The position numbers and the translations under genes were made by a program. Below the pieces are notes generated by a model. The model made no database searches. It had not been told where the DNA came from and saw only the letters and a list, made by a program, of their open reading frames with translations. DNA of 64,000 bases from Streptoverticillium olivoreticuli subsp. olivoreticuli. Its GTDB lineage: Bacteria; Actinomycetota; Actinomycetes; Streptomycetales; Streptomycetaceae. This document shows positions 48,010-54,870 of this stretch, piece after piece. The DNA is taken from the NCBI RefSeq assembly GCF_003391135.1, contig NZ_CP031455.1:4247001-4311000 (forward strand). Direction: 5' to 3'. The first letter of the stretch is position 1, and the number at the start of each line of letters is the position of its first letter.

Positions 48010-48810
48010 TCAAGCCGCCGTGCGGCAGTCGCGGCACCTGCCGGGGGCAGCGGCGCGGAAGGCCCGTTCACAGCCGTCACAGGTACGCAGGGGCAGGGGC
48101 CGGTCGCGCCGCTCCGAGGGCTCCGGAGGCTGCGCGGGGAGTACGGGCGGCAGCCACGCCTTCAGGCGGTAGCCGAGGAGGCGGGCCGGGCGGGCGATCA
48201 CACCCATGGGGAGCTCGCCGCTGAGCGTACGGGCGAGCTGGGTGGGACCCACGCCGCGGTCGAGCCATGCGCGTACGCCCGGGGCGAGCGTCCTCACGTC
48301 CCGCTCGGAGAGGATCAGCCGCGGGTCGCGGCGGCGCAGGCCCGCGAGGAGGTCGGCGGCGGGCTGATCGACGGGCTCATCGGCGGGTGGGTGGGGTGTG
48401 TCGTCCCGCCGCCTTCGCTTGATCAAGTCGACCACCCGGCGGCGGGGGCGGGGCTGGGGCACGCTGCCGTCGCGGCAGCCGGGATGCTCGTACCAGTTGG
48501 TGCGCGTCACCATCCGCCCGCCCTCGCACCGCACCCGCCGCCGCTCCAGATACCCGGCCGCCTCCAGCTCCCGCAGTGCGCGTGCCAGCACGATCTCGCC
48601 TTCGCGGAAGCGGCGGGTCAGATCCTTGATGCCGATGGTCGCCCCGTCGGGGAGGGACTGGATGTACACCCCGATGCCGATCGCCACGGCGGAGAGGTGG
48701 GGGTGCTGGGCGAGGTGATTGCCGACGACGGTGAAGTTGGCGTCGTGGCGGTGCCGGACGTGGACCACTCCGCGCGCAGATGTATGCGCGCTAAACTGCG
48801 CTTCAGTCAT
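48010..48810 (-). CDS. Helix-turn-helix protein with C-terminal zinc ribbon
   Basis: 266 aa. N-terminal VVHVRHRHDANFTVVGNHL, then a winged-helix region (about 45-100: DGATIGIKDLTRRFREGEIVLARALRELEAAGYLERRR, wing with RTNWYEHPG). A basic linker, a second helical segment, and a terminal Cys4 ribbon (RTCDGCERAF...GRCRDC) follow. Streptomyces genomes carry many paralogues, function unknown; the fold suggests DNA binding. ATG 48810 has no clear ribosome site. The palindrome GTCACCCGATAGGGTGAC lies 125 bp upstream and may be its operator. It marks the start of an accessory island. Confidence 0.78.
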   Translation of the reverse strand: MTEAQFSAHTSARGVVHVRHRHDANFTVVGNHLAQHPHLSAVAIGIGVYIQSLPDGATIGIKDLTRRFREGEIVLARALRELEAAGYLERRRVRCEGGRMVTRTNWYEHPGCRDGSVPQPRPRRRVVDLIKRRRRDDTPHPPADEPVDQPAADLLAGLRRRDPRLILSERDVRTLAPGVRAWLDRGVGPTQLARTLSGELPMGVIARPARLLGYRLKAWLPPVLPAQPPEPSERRDRPLPLRTCDGCERAFRAAAPGRCRDCRTAA

Positions 48811-48934
48811 GGGGAAGGGTCTGACTTCCTTGATGATCAGGCCCTCGTCCGGGATGCCAGTCCCGGCGGGGGCCGTCGTCTGTATGGGAGTTGTGGCGCG
48901 AACGTACCGCGCCGGTGCCCATGCCTGCCACCTT

Positions 48935-48952
48935 GTCACCCGATAGGGTGAC
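48935..48952. promoter_or_regulatory. Perfect palindrome GTCACCCGATAGGGTGAC
   Basis: Seven-base arms GTCACCC (48935-48941) and GGGTGAC (48946-48952) around GATA. Centred 134 bp upstream of the HTH gene start; shape and symmetry fit a dimeric repressor operator. Confidence 0.5.
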
Positions 48953-49086
48953 GTGTGCGGTATGGAGTGGTTCGGTTCTTTCCCCCATTTCTTTAACGGG
49001 ACGTCGGGGATTGCCGGTTGACGGCGAACCGGGTCCTGGAAACGTCGATCCGGCGCCGGCCCGATCCCCCTTGCATCACAAGCAGA

Positions 49087-49114
49087 AGCCCCGTCCGCGC
49101 GTACGGGCGGGGCT
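49087..49114 (-). terminator. Hairpin terminator of the WhiJ-like operon
   Basis: AGCCCCGTCCG (49087-49097) pairs with CGGGCGGGGCT (49104-49114) with one G-T wobble, 13 bases past the stop of the last small gene on the minus strand. Confidence 0.7.
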
Positions 49115-49127
49115 GTTGTGGGACGGC

Positions 49128-49316
49128 TCAGACGAGGTCGACTCCGGCCTGGGCCTTGATGGTGTCCACGGCGTCACTCGTGAGCCACCTAAGCGGCACG
49201 ACGGTCCATCGGTCGCCCTTGCGCATGATCACGGCGTTGCCGTCCTTGGTGCGCCCGATGTGCACGAACCCATGGTCGCGCCGCAGATCCTTCGCCAGGT
49301 GCTCGCCGTGGATCAT
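49128..49316 (-). CDS. 62-aa protein of unknown function, last gene of WhiJ-like operon
   Basis: MIHGEHLAKDLRRDHGFVHI begins a small mixed-charge protein with no membrane segment or Cys; TVVPLRWLTSDAVDTIKAQ looks like a strand-helix end. AGGGAA lies upstream of ATG 49316, and the start is three bases after the previous stop. Codon bias is typical, supporting a real gene. Not recognised as any family; it may modulate the upstream regulator. Confidence 0.65.
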   Translation of the reverse strand: MIHGEHLAKDLRRDHGFVHIGRTKDGNAVIMRKGDRWTVVPLRWLTSDAVDTIKAQAGVDLV

Positions 49317-49319
49317 GCG

Positions 49320-49451
49320 CTACTTCCCTTCACGCTCCTCGTCGTCGGCCATGCTGCTGTAGACGCTACCGTTCTGGGACACCTGCGTATCGGGGTCGGT
49401 GACCTGGTCCCTGTTCTCGTTCGGGTCCCACTCGTCGTCCTTCTTACCCAT
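49320..49451 (-). CDS. 43-aa acidic small protein
   Basis: Starts MGKKDDEWDPNENRDQ and ends DDEEREGK: strongly charged, low in hydrophobic residues, probably disordered. AGGAG is seven bases before ATG 49451, the best ribosome site of the operon, and its stop lies three bases from the next ATG. Not recognised. It is easily missed by gene callers because of its length. Confidence 0.6.
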   Translation of the reverse strand: MGKKDDEWDPNENRDQVTDPDTQVSQNGSVYSSMADDEEREGK

Positions 49452-49558
49452 GTTCACGCTCCTTCCGGTCCAAGGCCGCGTTGTCACGCCGCCGTGGCGA
49501 AGACGCTAGGAACCGAGGAACGCCGACGGCCACGAAGTTGCGGGCGATTGCAGGCGAG

Positions 49559-50407
49559 TTACCCGAGAGCGTTGATCGCGGCAGCGATGAGTGGCCTGGC
49601 CCGAGCGCCGTACACGGCCAGTCGTTGCAGCTCGGAGAAGGCCCGGGTGTACAGATGCGTGTCGTTGGGTGCCGTGAGCGTCACGTCGGCGGACAGCAGC
49701 TCGACCCCGGCCTGTGCGTCGTCGAAGATCGTGAACGGCTCGATCACCCACATCCGGCGCTCCGCCGTGAACGGGATGATGCCGAGGGACACACGAGGCA
49801 GGGACATGACCGTGAGGAGATGTCCGAGCTGCCCGGCCATCGTCTCGGCGTCCCCGATTCGATGCCGTAGGACGCCCTCCTCCAGCAGGACGGCGAACCG
49901 GTGGTCGCCCTCGCGGATGACATGCGAGCGGGCCATCCTGGCGCTGACGGCATCCTCGACGTCGTTGGGGATACGGCGGAAGTCCGTGATGGCGGACAGG
50001 AGCGCCGTGGCGTATGTGGGTGTCTGGAGCAGACCCGGAACGACGTGGGAGCAGTAGACCCGGAAGAGCTTGGTCCGTTCGTAGAGAGGGACGTACGACT
50101 CCTGGAGCCTGCGAAGTCCCGTGCGCTGCAACCGGCGCCACTCCATGTACATGGAACTGGCCGTACGCGAAGCGGCGATGAGGTCGGTGGCCTGGTCCTC
50201 GGCTCCGCAGGCGAGGCACCAGGCCCGGAGGTCGGCATCCGACGGCAGAGTCTTCACGTTCTCGATCCGTGACGACTTGGACGGATGCCAGCCGCACCGG
50301 AAAGCCAGCTCACGTCCGGTCAGCCCGGCGTCAAGACGGATCTCCCGCAAGCGTTCCGCGATGGACTTGCGGGCCTCCTGGACGCTGGAGGACGGGGAGG
50401 CGGTCAT
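49559..50407 (-). CDS. XRE/DUF5753 regulator (WhiJ-like)
   Basis: 282 aa. N-terminal HTH (about 15-70: IAERLREIRLDAGLTGRELAFRCGW...SKSSRIEN) and DUF5753 (about 100-280: YSHVVPGLLQTPTYATALL, FAVLLEEGVLRHRIGD, SLGIIPFTAERRM). WhiJ-type proteins regulate development in Streptomyces and usually pair with a small DUF397-type or DUF6879-type partner. Here it is 27 bp downstream of a DUF6879 gene. ATG 50407 has no strong ribosome site, suggesting coupling. Confidence 0.9.
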   Translation of the reverse strand: MTASPSSSVQEARKSIAERLREIRLDAGLTGRELAFRCGWHPSKSSRIENVKTLPSDADLRAWCLACGAEDQATDLIAASRTASSMYMEWRRLQRTGLRRLQESYVPLYERTKLFRVYCSHVVPGLLQTPTYATALLSAITDFRRIPNDVEDAVSARMARSHVIREGDHRFAVLLEEGVLRHRIGDAETMAGQLGHLLTVMSLPRVSLGIIPFTAERRMWVIEPFTIFDDAQAGVELLSADVTLTAPNDTHLYTRAFSELQRLAVYGARARPLIAAAINALG

Positions 50408-50434
50408 GAGCCGGCAGTCCGTTGGCGCCCGCCG

Positions 50435-50959
50435 TCAGACCTTGAACCTCTCGTGCGGGATACCGCGCTCCCACACCGCCTCGAACGCGGAGGCGCACAG
50501 CTTCGCCACGGCGGGGGTGTCGGTGAAGTCCTCCCCGACGTACTGACCGTTTCCGGAGAAGTAGCCGAACCGTACAACTCGGTCGTCGAACAACCAGAAG
50601 TCGTTACCCGGAAGCGCGATGTCGGATGCTTGTCGGCGCGGCAGCCAGCGGACCTGTTCCCCGGCCTCGATGTTGAGCTGCGTTCCCTCGTGCTCGAACC
50701 GGATGTAGTCACTCACCGGCTCGGAGACGATCCGCGCACGGCGCATGACCACGCCACGGGCGAGAGTGCGAGCTACGAGCTCCAGCCATTCGCGTCGGCG
50801 TCCCATACGGTCGTACCGACTGCTGCGGTCACCGGCCTTCCAGGCTGCGAAGTCGGCGTTCTCCTCGGCCACGCCATAGGCGTCCCGCATCTCCAGGTGC
50901 ACCGCCGAGCGCTCCGACGAGTTGATCAGCTCGTCAAAGTCGAACACCTTCAGCGACAT
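50435..50959 (-). CDS. DUF6879 family protein
   Basis: 174 aa. Pattern FDFDELINSSERSAVHLEMRD, RIVSEPVSDYIRFEH, RWLPRRQASDIALPGNDFWLFDD and VVRFGYFSGNG matches DUF6879, found next to XRE/DUF5753 regulators in actinomycetes; biochemical role unknown. ATG 50959 is six bases after GGAGG; a GTG one codon earlier is less well placed. It overlaps the preceding small gene by 26 bp. Confidence 0.85.
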   Translation of the reverse strand: MSLKVFDFDELINSSERSAVHLEMRDAYGVAEENADFAAWKAGDRSSRYDRMGRRREWLELVARTLARGVVMRRARIVSEPVSDYIRFEHEGTQLNIEAGEQVRWLPRRQASDIALPGNDFWLFDDRVVRFGYFSGNGQYVGEDFTDTPAVAKLCASAFEAVWERGIPHERFKV

Positions 50960-51173
50960 CACAAGCCTCCCTGATGGCGGGGATCATCCGGAACGGAATC
51001 CTCACCACCGCCTCGGTCTCCGGGATCGGGCCCGTCTCCCGGCATTTGGCCAATGTCTCCTCCCCGGCCTTCCAGCCTTGGAAGAGGATCTCTTCGGCCT
51101 CGTCGTCCACCCAAGCTGTCGGGCAGTCCTTGCCGTCGGTGTGGGGATCTTTCGCGATGAACCGTAGCGCCAT
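50934..51173 (-). CDS. 79-aa protein, first gene of WhiJ-like operon
   Basis: Starts MALRFIAKDPHTDGKDCPTA; contains WVDDEAEEILFQGWKAGEE and a C-terminal helix IPAIREACDVAEGVRL. ATG 51173 lies five bases after GGGAGG. It overlaps the DUF6879 start by 26 bp, so the two are translationally coupled. No named family recognised, though small proteins of this type accompany DUF6879 genes. Likely a modulator of the regulator two genes downstream. Confidence 0.75.
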   Translation of the reverse strand: MALRFIAKDPHTDGKDCPTAWVDDEAEEILFQGWKAGEETLAKCRETGPIPETEAVVRIPFRMIPAIREACDVAEGVRL

Positions 51174-51320
51174 AACTGCCTCCCGTGTCGAGACTGTTGC
51201 GGTCGGTTGCATGACCATCGGTCTTCCGTACCGACCCGGTCAAGGAGGCGTGCACGGAATTGCAGAACGTCGGGGGACGACAGCGACGCCGGGTAACCCG
51301 GCCTCTCCCCCGGCGGGGCA

Positions 51321-51476
51321 TCAGGAGTGCGCCGACTTCGCGTGCCGTCCGAGGACCTGGTCCAGGGATTCCGCCGCCCTGAACCGGCCTTCGCGCCGCG
51401 CGGTCGCCCGCGCCAGAATGATCTTCGAGCACTCCAGGCAGCGGGTTGAGCCAGTGACGGTCCTGATGTCGATCAT
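51321..51476 (-). CDS. 51-aa CxxC protein
   Basis: MIDIRTVTGSTRCLECSKI at the N-terminus with a single CxxC, then a basic Arg-rich helix and ...HAKSAHS. ATG 51476 overlaps the stop of the gene before it (ATGA), good evidence that it is translated. Not recognised. With its partner, which also has one CxxC, it could assemble a shared metal site; that is speculation. Confidence 0.55.
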   Translation of the reverse strand: MIDIRTVTGSTRCLECSKIILARATARREGRFRAAESLDQVLGRHAKSAHS

Positions 51477-51784
51477 CGCGGGCTCACCACCCGGTGCGCA
51501 TCCACGAGGTGGCCGAGGACCCGCTCACCGCAAGCAGCCTCCGCCACCGGGTCCCGCCTGGCCCACGCCCGGGTGCGCGCCGCGTCGAGGCGAACACACT
51601 CGGGGCACGTCCTGGGGTCGCCGTGGACGGTCGCGGACGGGCCAACGAACTCGACCAGCAGCGATGTGAAGGGGTGCGCCATAGCTGTGGCCGCTCCCCA
51701 TTCCACAGTTCCGCCCGACTCGGGCCCATGCCGTACCACCTGCCCCTCGACCAACCCACCCAGACTCATCGATCGCCTGTTCAT
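51473..51784 (-). CDS. 103-aa CxxC protein, divergent from WhiJ-like regulator 2
   Basis: MNRRSMSLGGLVEGQVVRHG begins it; the distinctive part is TCPECVRLDAARTRAWARRD, then a His/Val-rich end. Ribosome site GGAG five bases before ATG 51784; another start at 51712 (MAHPFTSLL) is possible. It overlaps the downstream 51-aa gene by four bases (ATGA) and is divergent from the regulator at 51.9 kb. Function unknown. Confidence 0.6.
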   Translation of the reverse strand: MNRRSMSLGGLVEGQVVRHGPESGGTVEWGAATAMAHPFTSLLVEFVGPSATVHGDPRTCPECVRLDAARTRAWARRDPVAEAACGERVLGHLVDAHRVVSPR

Positions 51785-51848
51785 ATCGGCTCCGCCTCCG
51801 CGTGTCCCGACCATTACGGCCGGGCAACTCCTGTATGGAGCCCTAGAG

Positions 51849-51878
51849 TTGTCGACCGTTCCGCGTGACCACTAGAGA
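51849..51878 (+). promoter_or_regulatory. Candidate promoter TTGTCG ... TAGAGA
   Basis: TTGTCG (51849-51854) and TAGAGA (51873-51878) are 18 bp apart, placing the start site near 51885. This argues for a regulator start at 51906 or 51918 rather than the upstream ATG at 51882. Confidence 0.45.
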
Positions 51879-52676
51879 TCGATGTCCCCAATGGCGATTG
51901 GGGAGATGGGGGTTGCACACGTGCCGGCAAGACCGCGCCAGCTGACACCGGACCGCTCCGCCCGCGACTTGTTCGGCGCGAAGATGCGTGCGCAGCGTGA
52001 CCGGGCGGGGATAACTCTTGAGGGGCTGGCATCCGTGGTGGCCATCGGCAAGTCCCATCTGTCCCGCATTGAGACAGCCGAGGCCATGCCACCGCCTGAC
52101 CTACCGGGCAAGCTGGACGACGCATTCGGTACGGATGGGATTTTCGAGGAGCTGTACAAACTCGCTCGCCGGGAAATCCACCCCGATCAGTTCCGGCGCC
52201 GAATGGAGCTGGAGACGCGAGCGCGGCTGATCCAGCACTACACCGGGCAGATCGCGCCAGGGCTGGCGCAGACAGAGGAGTACGCAAGGGCTCTGTTCGA
52301 GACGTACAACCCCCGGGCGACACCGCACGAGATCGAGGAACTGGTGACGGCTCGACTGACGCGGCAAGCTCTGTTGCGGGCCGACCCGGAGCCGGATATC
52401 TCCTTCATCCTCGATGAGGCCGTGATCCGGCGCACTGTCGGCGGCCCGGCGGTCATGCGAGCCCAACTCGACCGTCTGGCAGGGCTTACCGTCACAGCCA
52501 CCACCACCTTGCAAATCCTGCCCTTCGCCCATGGGGGTCACGCCCTGATGGGCGGAACGCTGACGCTCATGACCCTGCGCGACGGAACGCAGGTGGCCTA
52601 CGAGGAGTCCATCTCGACCGGGACCCTGCTCGAGGACGCTTCGGACTTCACCACTCGTGACCGTGCCTACGATCTC

Positions 52677-52681
52677 CTAAG
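52677..52681. repeat. Target-site duplication CTAAG, left copy
   Basis: CTAAG directly abuts the left inverted repeat of the insertion sequence; the second copy is at 54366-54370. Confidence 0.85.
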
Positions 52682-52694
52682 CCCTGATCCACCG
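52682..52694. repeat. IS left inverted repeat
   Basis: CCCTGATCCACCG, pairing with 54353-54365 at 12 of 13 positions. Confidence 0.9.
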
Positions 52695-52851
52695 ACGTGG
52701 TTTGGGGAGTGATCTTGTGACCGGTTTCGAGCCGGTTTGAGGTCGGTGGTTGGGCATGGGCAGGTTGTAGTCGCTGGTCTGCCCAGCTTTTCCACGGGTT
52801 CGGTTCCGGTTGGGCCCTGGCGGTGGGCGGGTCGGGTAGGGGCTGGTCGTG

Positions 52852-54243
52852 TCAGCCGGGTGGGCCGTGGACGGTGTCGAAGAGGTGTGTCCAGGCATGC
52901 TGCCAGGGCCAGTTGTGCGGCAGGTGCAGGGTGATGCGTCGTGCGGAGCGGGCGATCCGGGCCGGAACCTGGACCAGGTGGGTGCGGAGAGTGGCGGTGG
53001 TGGCCTTGGCGTGGAAGGCGGAGGCCAGTGCGCCGGCCGCCCGCAGCAGGTTGCAGGTCATCGCCCACAGGGTCAGCCAGGCGGAGTTGGCATGGAAGTG
53101 TCCCGAGGGCAGGTGGGCCAGGGCGGAGGCTTTGCTGTCGGCGATGACCTGTTCGACGACGGCGTGGTGGCGGTGTTCTTGCTCGGCCTGGAGGGTCCGG
53201 GCGGGATTGTCGGTGAAGAACGGGTGGTAGCGCCAGACGGGGAACAACTCGCCCTGCTCGCCCACGGTGGCGGGTTTGGCGAGGTCACGGACCCGGCGCA
53301 CGATCAGCCGGGCCGTGACCCGCGAGGCTTTCCTGCGGCTGACGAAGGCGGCGTAGACGGGTATCTCGGCGACTTCGGCGTCCGAGATGAGGTCGCCGGT
53401 CTCCGGGTCGGGCACTGCGGTCGGGTAGGTGATCTGCTGCCAGGCGGTGTCGGGGATGCTGTGGATGGCCCGTTTGATGGAGGGGTTCATGCCGGTGGTG
53501 ACCGAGAAGTGGGCGCCGGCCCGGCGGCAGGCGGCGATGACACCGGCGTTGTAGAACTGCGAGTCCGCGCGCAGGATGCGCATGCCGGTGCAGCCGGCCT
53601 CGACGGCGGTGGCCAGGGCCTCGCTGACGAGTTTCGGGGCGCCGCGGGAGTCGGCGGCTTTGCCGCGGCGCATCCGCACGGTGGCGATCACCGGCCGGGA
53701 GGCGGGGGTGCAGATCGTGGCGAGCAGGGGGTGCAGGGTGCGGATGCCTTTGAACCGGCCGTACTCGGCACCCTGCTTGGCCCGGCCGTAGACGCGTTTG
53801 TGGGTGGAATCGACATCGATGAATGCCTTCTCGTCGGAGCCGGGCAGCAGCGGGGTGTGCGCGGCCAGTTCCGCGAGGAACCTGCGGTGGACAGCGTGGA
53901 GTTGGAGGGCATGGCCATGGGTGAAGGAGCGGAGGAAGGTGCCCAGGGTGGACGGGGCACGGATCCCTCGGAACACGGTCGGCATCGCGCCGTGGCGCAG
54001 CGCGCCCAGGTCGTCGATGCTGTCGGCCCCTGCGGCCATGCCGGCCACGATGCTGGTGACCTTGGCGTCCGCCGCCGCACCCGCGCCGTTCTTCGCCCCG
54101 GTCAGCCTCACCTTCTCCGTCACCAGCCGGGGCAGACCGCACCGCCCGGCCAGTCGCATCACCGGGACCAGCCCGGCATGCGCGATCAGATTCGGGTCAT
54201 CGAACACGGCGGAGACCGCCGCTGGCGTGTGGGAAACTTGCAT
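52852..54243 (-). CDS. IS1380-family transposase
   Basis: 463 aa, near the family norm. DDE-type catalytic candidates: IDVDSTHKRVYG, ILRADSQFYNAG, and the acidic residue in AVVEQVIADSKASALAHLP; the C-terminal WLTLWAMTCNLLRAAGAL and LRTHLVQVPARI are typical of IS1380. ATG 54243 (MQVSHTPAAVSAVFDDPNL) is taken as start; an ATG at 54297 would add 18 residues. No frameshift or internal stop, so the element could still be active. Confidence 0.93.
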   Translation of the reverse strand: MQVSHTPAAVSAVFDDPNLIAHAGLVPVMRLAGRCGLPRLVTEKVRLTGAKNGAGAAADAKVTSIVAGMAAGADSIDDLGALRHGAMPTVFRGIRAPSTLGTFLRSFTHGHALQLHAVHRRFLAELAAHTPLLPGSDEKAFIDVDSTHKRVYGRAKQGAEYGRFKGIRTLHPLLATICTPASRPVIATVRMRRGKAADSRGAPKLVSEALATAVEAGCTGMRILRADSQFYNAGVIAACRRAGAHFSVTTGMNPSIKRAIHSIPDTAWQQITYPTAVPDPETGDLISDAEVAEIPVYAAFVSRRKASRVTARLIVRRVRDLAKPATVGEQGELFPVWRYHPFFTDNPARTLQAEQEHRHHAVVEQVIADSKASALAHLPSGHFHANSAWLTLWAMTCNLLRAAGALASAFHAKATTATLRTHLVQVPARIARSARRITLHLPHNWPWQHAWTHLFDTVHGPPG

Positions 54244-54352
54244 CTCGGAAGTGCCTTGCTGATTATGCGTGCTGGAAGCCTGAAGAACTCCCATCATTGC
54301 AGGTCACAAGGCACTTTCTTGTTTTCCAAGACGTTATCCACAAGGCGTCCGG

Positions 54353-54365
54353 CGGTGGATCAAGG
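54353..54365. repeat. IS right inverted repeat
   Basis: CGGTGGATCAAGG, the right end of the element. Confidence 0.9.
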
Positions 54366-54370
54366 CTAAG
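54366..54370. repeat. Target-site duplication CTAAG, right copy
   Basis: Follows the right inverted repeat directly; identical to 52677-52681. Confidence 0.85.
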
Positions 54371-54452
54371 CGCATCCGCACTGTCGCCGGGTGACTCGGC
54401 GGCTTTCATCCGGTCCGTCATGGAGGCCTTACCTGATGAGCACCACCCTTGA
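54371..54452 (+). pseudogene. Severed 3' end of XRE/DUF5753 regulator 2
   Basis: Encodes the last 27 residues of the ancestral regulator (SASALSPGDSAAFIRS...), in frame with 52679 once the element is removed, and ends in TGA at 54450-54452 inside the DUF397 gene. DUF5753 proteins commonly end with such an ALSPxxS-F-I segment. It is now cut off from its start codon. Confidence 0.88.
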
Positions 54453-54654
54453 TCTGTCCGGCGTCGAGTGGGTCAAATCGAGCTTCAGTGGCAACGGAGG
54501 CGACAACTGCCTTGAGTGGGCCCCCGCCCTCGCTCCCTCCGGTGCCATCCCCATACGCGACAGCAAGAGCCCCCGTATCCCCGCCCTCATATTCGAGCCG
54601 ACCGCATGGACCGAATTCGTCGCCGAGCTCAGAGCGGCCGGAGGCCACCTGTAA
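54436..54654 (+). CDS. DUF397 small partner protein
   Basis: 72 aa. VEWVKSSFSGNGGDNCLEWA and IPIRDSKSPRIPALIFEPTAWTEFVAELR are the DUF397 signature. Such proteins pair with XRE/DUF5753 regulators and probably modulate them. ATG 54436 has GGAGG nine bases upstream and overlaps the ancestral regulator stop by 17 bp, so it was once coupled to that gene. The insertion now separates it by 1.7 kb; its expression may have changed. Confidence 0.88.
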   Translation: MSTTLDLSGVEWVKSSFSGNGGDNCLEWAPALAPSGAIPIRDSKSPRIPALIFEPTAWTEFVAELRAAGGHL

Positions 54655-54870
54655 CAACCGCCGCGAGCGCCCGCCTCAGGAATCCGGTACGGTGAAGCCG
54701 CCCAGGACCGGGAATCCGTAGGCCGGAACCCAGACGCTGAATGCCGAGGGTTTTGCGATCCGGGCCTCATAGCTTGGGGCTCGGATCAGCCCTTGAGCCA
54801 CCTCCCCGGCATTGCCGCGGCGCGGACCAGAAGGTCCTGACGTGCGGGCGACGCCAACTGGGCCATCCGC

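Larger units (their letters stand above)
48811..49127. other. Intergenic region of the accessory island
   Basis: 317 bp, A+T-richer than its flanks, no gene seen. It holds the palindrome at 48935-48952, a second short dyad CCGGTT/AACCGG (49014-49019/49027-49032) and the terminator at 49087-49114. I looked for a tRNA or attachment site and found none. Confidence 0.5.
51906..52712 (+). pseudogene. XRE/DUF5753 regulator 2, 3' end replaced by insertion sequence
   Basis: HTH (FGAKMRAQRDRAGITLEGLASVVAIGKSHLSRIE) and nearly complete DUF5753 (HYTGQIAPGLAQTEEYARAL, FILDEAVIRRTVGG, LQILPFAHGG). After Leu codon 52677-52679 the frame runs into an IS1380-family element and ends SPDPPTWFGE. Skipping the element and one CTAAG copy, the frame continues at 54371 as SASALSPGDSAAFIRSVMEA and stops at 54450-54452, overlapping the DUF397 start. 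So 27 native residues were lost and ten IS-encoded ones gained. The protein may keep partial function. Start between 51906 and 51918 is uncertain. Confidence 0.88.
52682..54365 (-). mobile_element. IS1380-family insertion sequence, complete (1684 bp)
   Basis: Bounded by inverted repeats CCCTGATCCACCG (52682-52694) and CGGTGGATCAAGG (54353-54365), 12 of 13 matching, starting with CC as is usual for this family. It is flanked by CTAAG on both sides and contains one full-length transposase gene on the minus strand. An inner CTTGTGACC dyad (52714-52722 and 54302-54310) may be a transposase-binding site. Intact ends, duplication and open frame point to a recent insertion. Confidence 0.93.

Noticed and set aside
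48960..49060. tRNA or attachment site at the island edge
   Set aside because: No cloverleaf, no T-loop GGTTCGA pattern, no duplicated end sequence found by eye.
50974..51669. 231-residue plus-strand frame over the small minus genes
   Set aside because: Does not resemble a protein family; the minus strand has overlapping genes with good ribosome sites.
52714..54310. CTTGTGACC dyad as the outer ends of the insertion sequence
   Set aside because: Only nine bases match and no target duplication flanks it; the outer 13-bp repeats with CTAAG on both sides explain the element better.
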